From Coptis chinensis (Eukaryota; Streptophyta; Magnoliopsida; Ranunculales; Ranunculaceae): a stretch of 64,000 nt of DNA. The stretch's first letter is position 1, and every line of letters starts with the position of its first letter. The translations under genes and the position numbers were made by a program. The notes under the pieces were generated by a model, which worked only from the letters and a program-made list of their open reading frames with translations, ran no database searches and was not told where the DNA came from. The stretch covers positions 5,995,001-6,059,000 of the forward strand of contig CM027378.1 in assembly GCA_015680905.1 (NCBI GenBank). Reading direction: 5' to 3'. This document shows, in pieces, positions 22,786 to 35,288 of this stretch.

Positions 22786-23285
22786 TGTGTAAATATATGT
22801 ATAAATATATATTGTATTTTAGGGCTACTCACACCAACATTGTTTATAATGCTGACCCAATTTTCATGTTTGCTTATCGGGTGTGTTCATTAAATGAACA
22901 TAGTTGATAAGTCTTGACAGGTTTAGTGTTGAAGAAGGTTGGTTGCTGCTTGTGGTTTGCGTTAGCGTCGCATTTCAAGATAGGCTTTGTTTTCCTTTGA
23001 GGTGATATAGATTTTCAGTTGAGACAATGTTATTTGTATTTTCATTTGTAATTTTAAATAAAGAGTTATTGAAAAGAGATTTGTAACCTAATCTTATTTG
23101 TGCATTTTTGTAATGAAGAAGACTTTTGTTTAAGTTAAAATTTTTATTGGTTTTTAAATTTTCCGCATGTTTAAACTGTTTATGGGTTTTTGGAAGTTGA
23201 GAGTGCCTCACACCTCGAAAATCGAAGAGTTGGGAACAAATTTTGTTTTTCTGAATTCTGTCGAAATTCGGGGTGTGACAATTTC

Positions 23286-24680
23286 ATTCCAACCTAAATA
23301 CTAGATTGTTGTTACAACTAGAATATTTTCAAGAGAATTAGTGAAGGATTTTTGTTTTGAACTTTTATTTTTTACTTCATATGATAACTTAACATGCAAG
23401 ACAAGGTAAAAAAAATGGACTTTAGCTGTTTAAACAAGAAAACTAGAGAGAGAGAAAGGAAGAGGATTAATCCTACTCAGGCAAAGTCTAGTTACAAGTC
23501 TTTTAGAAACAGATCACTACCATATCAAATCCCTAGCAAGATGTACTTATCTCTGAGTCAATCTTACTAGCATAAGGAGTTGAACTAATATTTCATCTCT
23601 GAAATATCCTTTCATCAACTCTTGGTTTCATTCTACATCAACCAGTCAAATTTAAGGGTCTGAACTTGGTCGGACTATACCATTTTGGGGTAGGATGTCA
23701 AATGATTCATAAGTTCCTAGGTAGTTATTTTGGACTCCAAAAATACATAGCCTGATCCTCACATGAGCATCATTAACCCTCCCCTTATGAGGGGTTCAGC
23801 TCACGTTCATGGGATTGAACTGATTGTGCAAATTGAAGCTATGCTAAGTTAAGAAAACAATAGAAGAAGAGAAATTAAAGACCTGATTTTACTTGAAGAA
23901 CAGAAGATTTTATTGAGGGGAAAAAGAGCTACTCTATTAACACTATTACAAGAAAACTTAAAGTTTTTTTTTTTCTAAAATGAAAACACATACATGAATA
24001 TGGAATGAATGGAGTGAATACCAATCAGCCCATTTCAAGAGCTTTCTCTCTTTTCACCCACGTGAACCAACTCCCACCATTAATCACATTAAATTCTATC
24101 TTATCTCCAAATCAAAACAAATTGACACCTTGCATTTTTTTTACACTATTATCACCTAAATCTAGTCAACGTAATTAATGTCATGCAAGGTGTTAATTTG
24201 TGCCAATAATTTGCACATTTTGTCTTGACTTGCTTGATGACTCATCCAATCTTGTGGGCTCGTAGAGTGGGTCCACGTACTGTGTCCAGTGACCGGTCAG
24301 TCTTTTGACATTTTTATAACTTCCCGCATTTGCGTAGAGTTCGTCGCATTGATGGTCTGAGTAGCTCACTCGCCAAAATTGGAGTCCCGGTTCAAGAGAT
24401 CTGAGCTTCGGAAGTCTGATGCTTCTGTACACGTAATCCCTTTCTGACTTGGAATCGTCCTATTGGAGTTCCTAGGCCTTATGCGGGTTTTGTTGAGCTT
24501 TTCATGAGCTAACTCGGAGGCTTACGTAGACACACTATTCCGTGCTTAAATACTGGTTTTATCCTCATTTTTATGTTGGTTGCGCAAACCTACAAAAGCA
24601 CAAAAATACGATTATTTCATGATTATTAAGCACATAATTAACCGAAATGTTATGTCTCTACAGGGTTTTATAATACAGTT
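23286..24680. other. Intergenic stretch without a recognisable gene
   Basis: No ORF with a known domain. The part at 24190-24560 is less AT-rich than its surroundings and could be an unrecognised LTR or the 5' flank of the Helitron, but no ends were found. Confidence 0.35.
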
Positions 24681-24689
24681 TTGGGTGTT

Positions 24690-27600
24690 TATCAACAAAC
24701 AACTAGTCAGTCACATTTCTTACTTTGCAAGGAATATTCGTAGTACTCGTGTTTTTTGGTTTACAAGGTTGAAAGAGTTAACAGCCATGGTGAAACAATT
24801 AGGTTCGCCAACGATATTCTTCATACTCATTGCTGTTGACATGCAATGGCCATAACTATTTCACATATTGGATCCATCTATGCACTTGAAATGTTGTCTC
24901 ATTTTAATGTTGAATGATGGTGTTGTACATCATTTTAATATATCTTGGCTACGAGTTAGGAATTATATGAGGATCTTTACAGGTATGACATGTTGAATTA
25001 TCTGACTTACAGGTTGTCTCCTTTAGAAAAAATGAGGGGACGTGCAAGGTTGGTTAATGAAAATCCAAGTGTCGTTGCATGGTTCTTTCAGGCCAGGGTA
25101 TCCAATTTCTTTTGAGAATATTTAAGCAATGAGTTTTCTATGGTTGATCATTGGTACCGGTTTGAGCGGCAGAATCATGGCAGTGGTCATATTTATGGAT
25201 TTCTTTAGCTAAGAGGTGCTCTAGATGTTAGTGGGATAGGAACAAGCGTAGAGATTAGATCAAATGTTATTAAGTATTTTGATAGGCCTGTTTCCACTAT
25301 AAATCCAGATCCTAGCATGGATAGAAATATACAAGAGCATCCTTGTGCGCGTACTTTGCCACTTGAGTTGAATCTTGATACAGACGAAAATGGCTATGGT
25401 TTATTGGTTAATTGGGTCATGCGACACATCATATGTGGAAGCCATTGCTTACGTTTACATAAAACAATGAAACAAATGGGATGCCGCTTTAGATATCCAT
25501 TTGATGTACTTGATCAGTCGAAGATTGTTGAAGAATAACCGCCTAACAATAATATGTTTCAATTTCTGGGGCGTCGGAATGATGAGTTAGTATGCTCCCA
25601 TAATACAAAATTTCTATAGACATAGCGTGCAAACATTAATTGGTCGCCCGTCCTTTCGGTGCAGTCTGTAGTAAATTACATTGCTAAGTATGCTTCAAAA
25701 TCTGAGCCTGTATCAAAGAGTTTCACAGAAACTTTACGAGAAATTATTGAAGATCTTCGTCGTCCATGTCAGAATGCAAAATCTGCTTTTAAGCGATTGC
25801 TTATGAAAAGTGTATCCGAAATAGATATTTTTTCCCAGGAAGTAAGTCATTTGTTAATAGGGTACTCATTGGAATGATCATCAAGGAAGTTTGTCATTTT
25901 AAATGTAAGTGAAAAGAGCATGTTAGCATCAACTTTATGTCGTGGAAGAGGGGACGAAGAAGAAGAGATTGTTGGAACAGACCCAAGCTTTGTAGGAAGA
26001 TATATGCAGTGACCTCCTTGCTATGAAAATACATCCCTCCTCGATCGATATGGCAAAAAGACACTACTTTGATCGGAAGGGTTGGCACACTTCTCGAGCT
26101 AGTGCAACTGTGCGTTTGGTTCCACAACTGGATGGTGACATCCTACCAAACACTAAAAAATGGGAATCATTTTGTCGTCAACAAGTCTTGATTCATCACC
26201 ATTTTTGGAATCTAGAAGAAGCAAAAGGGGATTTCATACTATGGTCAAAAAGGTATATTGACTTGGGCTACGGAGAACACCAATCAATAATTCTTCCTGA
26301 ACCTGTTGATGAAGAATTCAAAGATGATATTGAGATAGATAATGATATGGAAGACCTATTTCAAGATGAATGGATGATGGAAGCAGCAATGGGGCCCTTG
26401 TTTGTCCCTGGGGAGAATGTTGAATTAGGAAGGCGAGACTTTGATACTTCACACAATTGGGCTGAAAGTTTATATCGATATCCAAACATGGAGAGTGGAA
26501 GTAAATTTGTGCATACTTTGCGCAGTGGAGAAGAAGTTAACATTGAACCTCTTATTGTAACCCTTGATGAACTGTCTCCTGAACAAAGAGTGGCACATGA
26601 TATGGTTATTCGAGCACTAGAATGTCGAGCGTGCATTCGTATGATAGTTTGTGGTGGTGCAGGCATGGGGAAGTCCACTCTCATAAATGCAATTGTGTAT
26701 TCAATTATTGGATTTTTTTTAGATCAGCCAAAGCAGTACGTGTCATGGCTCCAACTGGAGTTGCTGCTTTTAATATTGGAGGTGCAACCATACACCATGA
26801 ACTCACCATCAGAACTGAACGGAATATTTAAAAAAAATTAAATATTTTGAAGGTGATCAATGTTAGCGTATGCAAGAGGACTTTAAAGACACCAAACTCA
26901 TCATTATTGATAAATATAGTATGGTCGGAACATCTATGCTTGCGAATATTGACCGTCGTTGTCGAAATATTTTTTAGCCTAACTTAATGAGCCATTTGGT
27001 AATGTCTCTATTCTTCTTGTTGGTGATATGCGTCAGTTACCTCCTGTATGCGATAGGGCATTGTATAAAGGAGGTGGGAGTCCTCAACAACTATACGGTG
27101 GACTTATGTACTCTTTTTTTGATAAATGTGTTCGGTTATCTCATATATTTCGACAAGCAGGGGATAGGCAAGCATTGTTCTAGGAAGCATTGATGAGACT
27201 CTGTGATGGAGCATCCATGATTGATGTCTGGAAATTATTTCTGACTAGAGACTTTTTCTCGCTCAGTGCGGAAGAAATTAACACCTTCAAATATGTTTTG
27301 CGTCTATTTCCAACCAAGCAAGTTGCACATGATTACAATCTCAATCAACTAATTGAGCTTGGAAAACTTGTTGCTCGAATTGTATCGAAAAATAATTGTG
27401 ATACTGCTTCCAGGGCTTTGTTTGATGATGCGAAAGGCTTGGAAAAAGTTTTGTGTTTATCAGTTGGTGCACGTGTTATGCTTAGATCAAACTTTGCCAC
27501 ACATAATGGTCTGGTTAATGGTGCAATGGGCATTATTGTGGACATTGTCTATGAAAATGGTTGCAAATCACCATAAGATATTCCTCTTGCGGTCATGGTT

Positions 27601-27975
27601 GACTTTGATAACTACCGTGGTCCTATGTTCCGTCCAGATTCCAATATAATACCAATTGCTCTACAAACAACTCATTGGAAAACAAATGATACTTCATGCC
27701 AAAGAACTCAGATTCCTCTAGTTTTGTGTTGGGCTATAACAATTCATAAAAGTCAATGGCTCACTCATGATCAAGCTGTGGTAGATATTGGTGAAAGAGA
27801 AAGTCTCTGTTTGACATTTGTTGCTTTGTCACGTACCAGAAAGTTGTGTGATCTGGAATTTAGCCCTATGTTCACTTTAGATAGACTACAAAGAATTGGA
27901 AGATGTGCTGGTCTTAAAGGCCGATTGCAAGAGGAGAGTCGTTTGCTTCACATGTCCACTACAAGCATTAGTTGA
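24690..27975 (+). pseudogene. Helitron Rep/PIF1-like helicase, decayed
   Basis: Fragments in correct order across several frames. The Helitron-like N domain comes first (FWFTRLKELTAMVKQLGSPT, then IAVDMQWP; 24720-24855). Next is the Rep motif region near 25150-25215 (DHWYRFERQNHGSGHIYGF), then the Cys/His region 25317-25540, then VVNYIAKYASKSEP (25662-25705). The helicase block starts about 26550: LSPEQRVAHDM; Walker A GGAGMGKSTL (about 26650-26682); Walker B IIDKYSM (about 26900); LVGDMRQLPPV; GARVMLRSN; and the C-terminal AITIHKSQ...FVALSRTRKL. Helitron Rep nicks and joins DNA, and the helicase drives rolling-circle-like movement. Many stops and frameshifts make it inactive. The HUH motif reads H-I-Y and Walker B has DK for DE. 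Helitron ends (5' TC, 3' hairpin plus CTRR) were not located. Confidence 0.85.
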
Positions 27976-29400
27976 AACTACACTTATCTTGAGATTTTGT
28001 TTATATTCTCGGTATGTTAATTCGTGATTGTATTTTATAGTTGATTCATCTATATGTATCTTTAAACATCTCTAAAGTTAGACAAAATATGTTTCTTATA
28101 ATATCATAATTGAATCTTAAGTGGGAGGTCGCACATATTGGTTTTCCATAGTTTGACGTACACTTACTAATGTGTTTCCTAATGTTTCTTATTATCCCAT
28201 TTTTTTTATTGGTAAGCCTATTTTAAACAAGAACAGTAGCTCATTGGTGTGGTAGGGTTCGAACCCAAGATCTTTAGTATCATCACCCAAAGGTTTTACT
28301 AACTTTTCTAGTTTTGCACCTGCAATGTTTCTTGCTATCTAGTTAGATAAGCAGTATGTATATTATATTTTTGCTTAAGTTCAATTTTATATTTGCGGTT
28401 AAGCCTACAATTATCATGTTTTTACTTTTGAAGTAATGTCGTCTATGTCATTACCTTGAAGAATGGGGGGTTTTTTTTTTATTACTTTGATAAAGTTGAT
28501 GTTTTTTGTTTTTTTTTAAAAAAACCTATGTAGGGACTCGGCAAATACCAACCATGAAGAACATTTTTTTGACACTTGTTAGTATATCTCATCTGTTTCT
28601 ACTGGACTTTGATTCACCTCCACCCGCCATCTTCTTTAAACTTGATTACTAGTGTAAATCTGCACCATATGTTTAGGTGCAACAACATAGTGAGAGCTCT
28701 GTAATGAAACAATTTGTAAAGTTTTACGCATATTTTGTTGTATGTATTAAGTTTTTGAACTTACAGGATGTATTATCAAACAAAACCACTATCAACAAAA
28801 CTATATGTTTTTGAACTTACGCGTATTTTATTGTATGTATTATCAAACAAAACCACAATCAAAAGAAAAAAAGAAACGAAAAATCATCTCACGGTCATGA
28901 TGGGGTTGCTGCAAAGATTGAACGTCATTTCGGGGTTGAAGAAGGTATAGTAAATTTTGTTTTTATATATCTAAAATACTTTAAAATCCGTGCCCCTCAG
29001 CTACAGTCCCACAATAGTATTTTAATATTTTTTATGTATCTCTCAATCACTTCTCTACTTTTTATAACGTTTTTGCCCCTATACTTTATGGTTATTTACA
29101 TTCTCAATCACTTCTCCACTTTTTATGACGTTTTTGCCCCTGTTTTTTAATGTAAATTACGATATTACCCTTCTTTGTTTGAAGCAAAACACACAGCGTG
29201 CGTGCATCAGTCTAGTATATATATATATTATTTTGAGATGAGAAAAATAAAAAACACTGTGGGAAGAAGAAAGAGAGAAGAAAGAGTTTTGTTGCTCATT
29301 TATCTTTGTTTTAACCAGTGTATATGCCCATCACTTCAATTGCACCTGAAAGAATCTCATATCTCACATCAATATGCTAGAAATTATACCATATCTCACA
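27976..29400. other. Intergenic stretch with short direct repeats
   Basis: No gene. Two small duplications are visible: TGTATTATCAAACAAAACCAC at about 28770 and 28836 (first 20 bases shared exactly), and CTCAATCACTTCTC plus ACTTTTTAT-GACGTTTTTGCC at about 29041 and 29103. At 28237-28266 a TAGCTCATTGG word is followed closely by GGTTCGAACCC, reminiscent of Pol III A and B boxes but too close together for a normal SINE or tRNA. Confidence 0.45.
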
Positions 29401-29402
29401 TC

Positions 29403-29919
29403 AACATGCCTATCAGTTCAAAAGTAGACACCGTTGGATCTAATTGGTCGCGGCATGCTGCTTCAATGAGCACCTTTATTGAGAAAAAAAGTTATGCTCC
29501 CAAGACAAATAAGCAAAAGAAAATGATTCGGAGGAGGAAGGTGGCTCATAATATTGCAACTAGAAGAAAAATGTTGAAGTATTTTACGATGAGGCTAAGG
29601 AAAGGGGCTGAAGAGGCAGGATTGGAGCTTGATGCCTCTTGTAAAGGTTTTGCAGTCACAGATGGTTCCTAGATAAGTGAGAAGGCTGGTGGAATTGCTA
29701 TAGTTATTTATAACAGGAAGTTTGTTGCGGTTGCCGCCATTTTAAGCAAAGGAGTGACACTGAACAATAACATTCTCGAAATGAGTGCAATTAAATTGGT
29801 TGGGAAACATCACAAAAATGTGAGGAAATCTCTTGCAGCACCGAAGGGAGAAAAGTTTATTTTGTCTTGTGATGTTTGGTTGTTGTTGCAATTACGTTCA
29901 TTAGACTTATTTTGTTAAT
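29403..29919 (+). pseudogene. Possible RNase H-like fragment, one in-frame stop
   Basis: A frame from 29403 (MPISSKVDTVGSNW) runs through a basic stretch (KKMIRRRKVAHNIATRRK). It then reads FAVTDGS, a TAG at about 29670, and continues in the same frame as EKAGGIAIVIYNRKFVAVAA, LEMSAIKLV and FILSCDVWLLL before TAA near 29919. The spacing D (in TDGS) ... E (in LEMS) ... D (in SCD), with a beta-strand-like GGIAIVIYN, resembles the RNase H fold found at the C-terminus of plant LINEs. The match is weak and no reverse transcriptase was seen upstream. It could equally be an unknown host fragment. Confidence 0.3.
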
Positions 29920-31977
29920 ATGGTTTTTGGCATTCTTAAATTTGTGTTATCGTGTGACAATTTAATATGTCGAACTTTTAAGTATATTGTTCTGACATAG
30001 TTTGGAAACTATGTCAGAAAATAGATATTTTGAAAGGAATCGGGTATTATAGATTATTCGTGACATAGTCTAGAAAAAAGAAACATAGAAGTAATGATGT
30101 GAAATCCAATTGAATTTTTTCATTTACGGATAAAAAATATTAAATTTATAGCCACAAAATTGTATACTAGACTACCGGTACAATGACCATATTAGTAATT
30201 GCTGAGACTGTTAAAGGGATTTGGGACATAATAAAATAAAAATTTCTCATTATGTAGAGCTGGGTTTAATTATGCCAAAGTGATACTCTGGACATATGAT
30301 TGTTTTTCTAACTTCGAAGTGTTTGAGTAATAGGGTTACATGGTTGGGCTAATTTTAATAGAACATAGTATTTCAATCTTTTAACTGAACATGGTCATGT
30401 GGTTTGCCTAATTTTTTATCTGAAAATTTTGAATTTTTTTCAAAGTCTTTTAATTTTAGTCCAACTGTGGTGATCAATTTTTTTTTTTTAGAAAAAAATT
30501 TATAATTAAATAATAATTAATTTAATGAGTGAGATTTTTATAATTAATTAAATTAAAGAATATAATTTATAATTAACAAAATGCTATGCTCTCATGCTCC
30601 AAAAATAAATCATAAATTAATAAGAAGTAAATATGAGACCAAGACGAAGTATGATGTGTAGTATCGTAGGTTGTATAATTGGTTGTTTGATTAGCAGATG
30701 TTTTTCAGCCCATGGACCTAGTCTGGGCGAGGGCTTTTTGGGGCTGTTTTTAACACCCGTATTCCCCGCCACTTGAAAACAACAGAAAAATACATGAATC
30801 CCCGTAACGGACAAGTGTGGAACTGTGCGAGCGACACCGAGTCCCCCAAAACAAAAAAAAGAATCGTTTTGCATTAACAAATCAGCAACAAATAAACGTT
30901 ATCACAACAACAGCCACCATACGTCACACGTACACTAAGTTTAGAGATCATCATTATTATTATATATATATATATATATATTTCAATCTCTCATTCTCTC
31001 GTCCAACCCCATTTGCCGCAGAAGCTTATATTAGAAAAAGGTTAGATCGTAAAAAACTTTTACGTTTGTGTTTCTTACTGTAAAAGGTTAGATATTTAGT
31101 AGTAATGCATAGAGTGTTAATAATGTCTGAGGATGATATATATACTAATGTTAAAGAGTGTTAGGATTGCAAAAACCAACCAAGGAAGAATATATATAAC
31201 AAGCAAACAAAGATGCAAAATGAAAGAAAAACATGGTTGACCAGTCTAGTAATGATATAGACGGGAAGAGTTATTTTAGTCTAGATTTGGGGAGGTAGTT
31301 GGTTTGGGATGTCACGTCACATGTTTGGAGTCTGTGTGTGTAGTTTCTTTGTGTAGTAGGTCTTCTGAACCTACAGATCTATTTCGGTTGATGCTATCAT
31401 AATATATATATATATTAAGGTGCTTAGTGGCCTGTTGGCCGTTAGGAGGATTGAGCTCAATATTCAACTTTACCAAGGTGTTTAGTGTTGAGTTAAGGGT
31501 GTCCTGTTAAATTAGTGTTTGGTAAATGAATTACGAATGTAGCCATGTGAAAACCTCATTCATATTCTATACGAAAGCATGGTTGTTTTATATACGTAAG
31601 TCTCATTCTGTTACATATCTTTGCAGGTAATGCATTTCGAGATACTATGGCTTGTTGATTAACTATCCCGTTACAATTTCAAGCTTTGTAAGCAATAGTG
31701 CTCCTTAGAACACCGTTTTTTGGTTTTATGCTACAAATAAGGATCCAAGACGGTTGATGGTTATTGTCACTTGTCAGTACTTGAATCCTTGTCCTCATGC
31801 TCAGCGGCTTGGCCAGGTATGGATTTAGTCTTTAAAGAAGTTCTGTTTTGCAGAGGATTCGGCACTAAGCATGCATATTCTGTTCTCCTTGATAGGAACA
31901 ACTCAGTGACTCTGGACAATTGAATCTATGGTGAATGGTTTCAGATGCATTTGAGAGGGAGGCTTTAAGCTAAGCAG
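29920..31977. other. Intergenic region and probable 5' leader of LPAT
   Basis: AT-rich spacer with a TA run at about 30959-30980 followed by pyrimidine-rich TTTCAATCTCTCATTCTCTC, which could be the core promoter and start site of the acyltransferase gene. Intron-like junctions (TTTGCAG then GTAATG near 31625; GGCCAG then GTATGG near 31815) suggest 5' UTR introns. Transcript ends were not determinable. Confidence 0.4.
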
Positions 31978-34900
31978 ATGGAATATTGTAGCTCTCGTAA
32001 TTCAGATGCTTGTCTCAAGCATCGACCTTTAACTGCTGTTAGGGGTCTAAGGGGTCTATTGTGTTTATTGGTGATACTTTCAACAGCGTTCATGATGTTG
32101 GTTTATTGTGCTCCTGTAACTGCTGTGTTGTTGCGGCTGTGTAGCATACATTATAGCAGGAAGGTGACATCCTTCTTCTTTGGTTCTTGGCTAGCTTTAT
32201 GGCCATTTCTTTTTGAGAAGATAAACAGGACCAAGGTGGCTTTTTCGGGAGAGACTGTGCCAGCAAAAGAACGGATTTTGCTTATCGCAAATCATAGAAC
32301 TGAGGTTGATTGGATGTACCTGTGGGACCTGGCACTGCGGAAGGGGCGCATAGGATACATTAGATATATTCTTAAAAGCAGTTTGATGAGATTACCCGTC
32401 TTTGGTTGGGTATTTCATATTGTGGAGTTCATTTCTGTGGAGCGGAAATGGGAAGTTGATGAATCAAATGTGTGTCAAATGCTTTCGACGTTCACTGATC
32501 CCCAAGACCCCTTGTGGCTGGCTGTATTTCCAGAAGGCACTGATTTTACGTAATACCACATATTCTCCTATTGCATTCTCTGCACATAATTATCTTTTAC
32601 TTGCTTGATGTCATTAAAGTTTAAATAATATTGTATTCGTCCATCATAATTTTGAGCTCTATTAAATAATAATTTCATCAAGATATAACACAAATAATTG
32701 TACAGATTCATGTCCCATGACTGCATATAGTATAGTCTAGTGTTGTCCTGAAGTACTTAGATACTATGGTTTCTGTATTGTATTTTACATCCCTTTTTTT
32801 AAATCAGTTAATATTCTTTTTTGGTGATAAACAAAATGGAATTTACTTTGCTTTATTCGCAGAGAACAGAAGTGCATAAGAAGTCAAAACTACGCTGCTG
32901 AGAATAACTTGCCTATCCTGAAAAATGTCCTTCTTCCGAAAACGAAGGGTTTCTCGGCCTGCTTGACTACTTTGAGGAGCTCCTTGGATGCAGGTCTGTT
33001 GGTTACTGGGTTTGATTTTTGTTCCACTTTTCCCTGAAGTGTTGCTACTTGCTACCCTAATCTATATTGTGATTTAGTACTTACCTTTGTGAGTCAGAGA
33101 CAATGAAAAATAAAAATGATCAGCTGGTTAACATTGTGTTTTATTGGTAGCTAGGATTTCCATAGAGCATTTCATGCTATGATAGCCATGTTTGAAATGA
33201 TAGTAAGCGAAATATAATATATCAGTTTGTTTAGTGGAACTGATTTTTTCAGCGGGTAAACCTTCATTTTGTTGGTAATAAGTTGTATGCCGGAGAGAAA
33301 TCAATCGTGGAATCTGTATTGTCAAGATTGATAATTTGGTTTTAGAGCAGTCTCATTAAGTTCATTATAATTTTCTGACATGGAGGATAACCCCTGCTCA
33401 ATGCTTTCTTGGTGCGCATTGCACTTGCCTCTATCTCTACTAATTTGCTATATTTTCATAGTTTTTCTTTCTATTACATTATTGTGGACAGATGAATAGG
33501 CAATATATGTTTCAAGGGTCGACACTTGGTTGACTGCCCACCTAAAAAGTGGTTCCTTGGTTTATGCTAATTGCAGTTGACACGGTATTAGCTGATTGGT
33601 TGATTTTACGAGGAAAGAAAGCGATGAAGTTTTAAACATTACACACTTAGTTGACTGCCCACACAAAAAGAGGTCCCTTGGTTTTATGCTATTTTCTGTT
33701 GGCACGGTATTAGTTAATTGTTTGATTTTACGAAGAAAGAAAATGATGAAGTTTAGAACATTAGACAGATGCTTTAGAGTCCAACAGATTTAAGAACAAG
33801 TTAAAGCAGGACAAAGTATGTGGTGCAACATTAGGGGAAGCGCTTGAACACATGATGCTTCAAAAATAATTGTGGGAAAAAAACTGTTTAAAAGTGATCC
33901 CCTTTGATATTTTAGGCCCATCATTCAATAAATGGGAAGACTGGGGAAGATGTTACCCATATAAGAAGAGCTTGGTTGAAGTGGAGGTTAATTCGGGTGT
34001 GCTATGCCATTGGTGCAGAATGTTGGGTAATGAAAAAACAAACTACTTCATGTTTTTTAATTGGAGTGTGCTCTGTGCCTTAGGAAGTGACCCACATCCA
34101 ATCTGATTGATGTTATATGATAGGTAGTTTAAGGCAGCAATGAGAAACCAAATTTCCAGCAAAAAAAAAAGAAAGAAACCAAATGGACTAATCCATTTCG
34201 TCCTTTGATTCTCTGGATACAAATTTTAAAAAAATGTGTCTATCTAATAGATATTTGATGGTGATTAATGATTTCCTGCTTGTATATGAGAAATTCCTAT
34301 TTCTGTTCTTCTGGATAAATTTCTTAGAAGTGGTACCTTGACAGTCCAACTTTAGGTTGCTGAGATAGTTTGAGCTGGGAATTGACTCCTTTTATAAACT
34401 GGCCATTGATAGTGAGATAATTTGAGGATACATTTCTGTATAAGGCTGGACTAGGATGTACTGCTGTTTTTTAAGTTTTGTGGAGCTAAAAGAGTTTAGT
34501 TTACTTCTTCAGTTTGCAATGCTTGACATCATTGGTTTGGCAATCTTGTCTTCTGGATATTTATTTGTTGGGTTGCAGAAGTGTTTTTCATATCTAATGC
34601 TTAGTTATATCTATGCATATGTATTTTTGTTGGAAACTTAGAATGACCAAATGATAGAAAAGAAAACTGTGATCTTTGATGCGGTGGTGACATTAATTAG
34701 TTACTACCAAACTATGGCTTGTTTTGTGTTTTGTCTTCTCATTTTTATTATCGTGGCTGGTTGTCTTACCTTTTCTTAATTTATATGTTTTTTTATTTTG
34801 CTGTTTTTGTTTTTTGTTTTTTGTGGTCATGATATGTAGTTTATGATGTCACTATTGGGTACAAGCATCGGTGCCCGTCATTCATGGACAATGTCTTTGG

Positions 34901-35288
34901 TGTGGATCCTTCTGAAGTTCATATTCATGTTCAACGTTACCCCTTGGATGAGATACCGATCTCTGAAACTGAGGTTGCTGCATGGTTGGTAGATAGGTTC
35001 CGCGTCAAGGATCAGAAGCTTTCTGATTTTGTAGCACAAGGTCATTTTCCTAATCAAGGAGCAGAGGAAGAGCTCTCAACACAGATGTGCATAGTAAATT
35101 TTGCAGCAGTAATTGCTTTCACTGGAACATGTACATATCTCACTTTCTTTTCATCCTTCTGGTTTAGAATATATGTAGCTTTAAGTTGTGCTTATCTGGC
35201 AACTGCTACGTATTTCAATATTCGACCAGTTCCCATTGTAGGCTGTATGTACTCCTTGTTTTCTGACAAAAAATCATGTAATGAGTAA
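31978..35288 (+). CDS. LPAT4: Lysophosphatidic acid acyltransferase (LPAT4/5 type)
   Basis: Three coding exons with GT-AG introns: 31978-32549, 32863-32993 and 34840-35288, joined in frame to give 383 residues, close to the roughly 375-380 of Arabidopsis LPAT4/5. The enzyme adds a fatty acyl group from acyl-CoA to the sn-2 position of lysophosphatidic acid, making phosphatidic acid at the ER. Visible motifs: an N-terminal membrane region (about residues 25-55); the acyltransferase box NHRTEVDW with H106-x4-D111; and the substrate-binding box FPEGT (184-188), whose Thr codon 191 lies across the first splice. A C-terminal hydrophobic pair follows (about 320-360, [20 protein letters not shown]). 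The start is the first ATG of the long frame after a plausible leader. No disabling change was seen. It is convergent with the calcium uniporter gene. LPAT4 versus LPAT5 cannot be decided here. Confidence 0.93.
32550..32862 (+). other. LPAT intron 1
   Basis: Opens GTAATACC and closes TTATTCGCAG. It splits the Thr codon (AC|A) after FPEGTDF. No ORF or repeat of note. Confidence 0.85.
32994..34839 (+). other. LPAT intron 2 with a 121-bp tandem duplication
   Basis: A 1.85-kb intron opening GTCTGTTGG and closing GATATGTAG; it splits a Val codon (G|TT). Inside it, a segment beginning ACACTTGGTTGACTGCCCA at 33522 recurs at 33643 with about 10-15 percent divergence by eye, running to about 33765. 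The rest is AT-rich without a gene. Confidence 0.8.

Larger units (their letters stand above)
19826..23285 (+). mobile_element. 3.45-kb solo LTR of a gypsy-type retrotransposon
   Basis: Begins TGTAACGTCCGTATTT at 19831 and ends CGGGGTGTGACA at 23280, giving the TG...CA termini of an LTR. Flanking 5-bp words are GTTTC (19826-19830) and ATTTC (23281-23285), a one-mismatch target duplication. No gag, pol, primer-binding site or polypurine tract was found, so recombination between two LTRs probably removed the interior. The length is at the high end for plant LTRs. Orientation is inferred from the TGTAAC start and GTGTGACA end. Short ORFs inside (for example 20399-20746) show no known domain. Confidence 0.72.

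Noticed and set aside
28237..28266. Possible tRNA-derived SINE or tRNA gene (A box TAGCTCATTGG, B box GGTTCGAACCC).
   Set aside because: The two boxes start only 19 bases apart, far closer than in tRNAs or SINEs, and no cloverleaf or poly-A tail with target duplication was seen.
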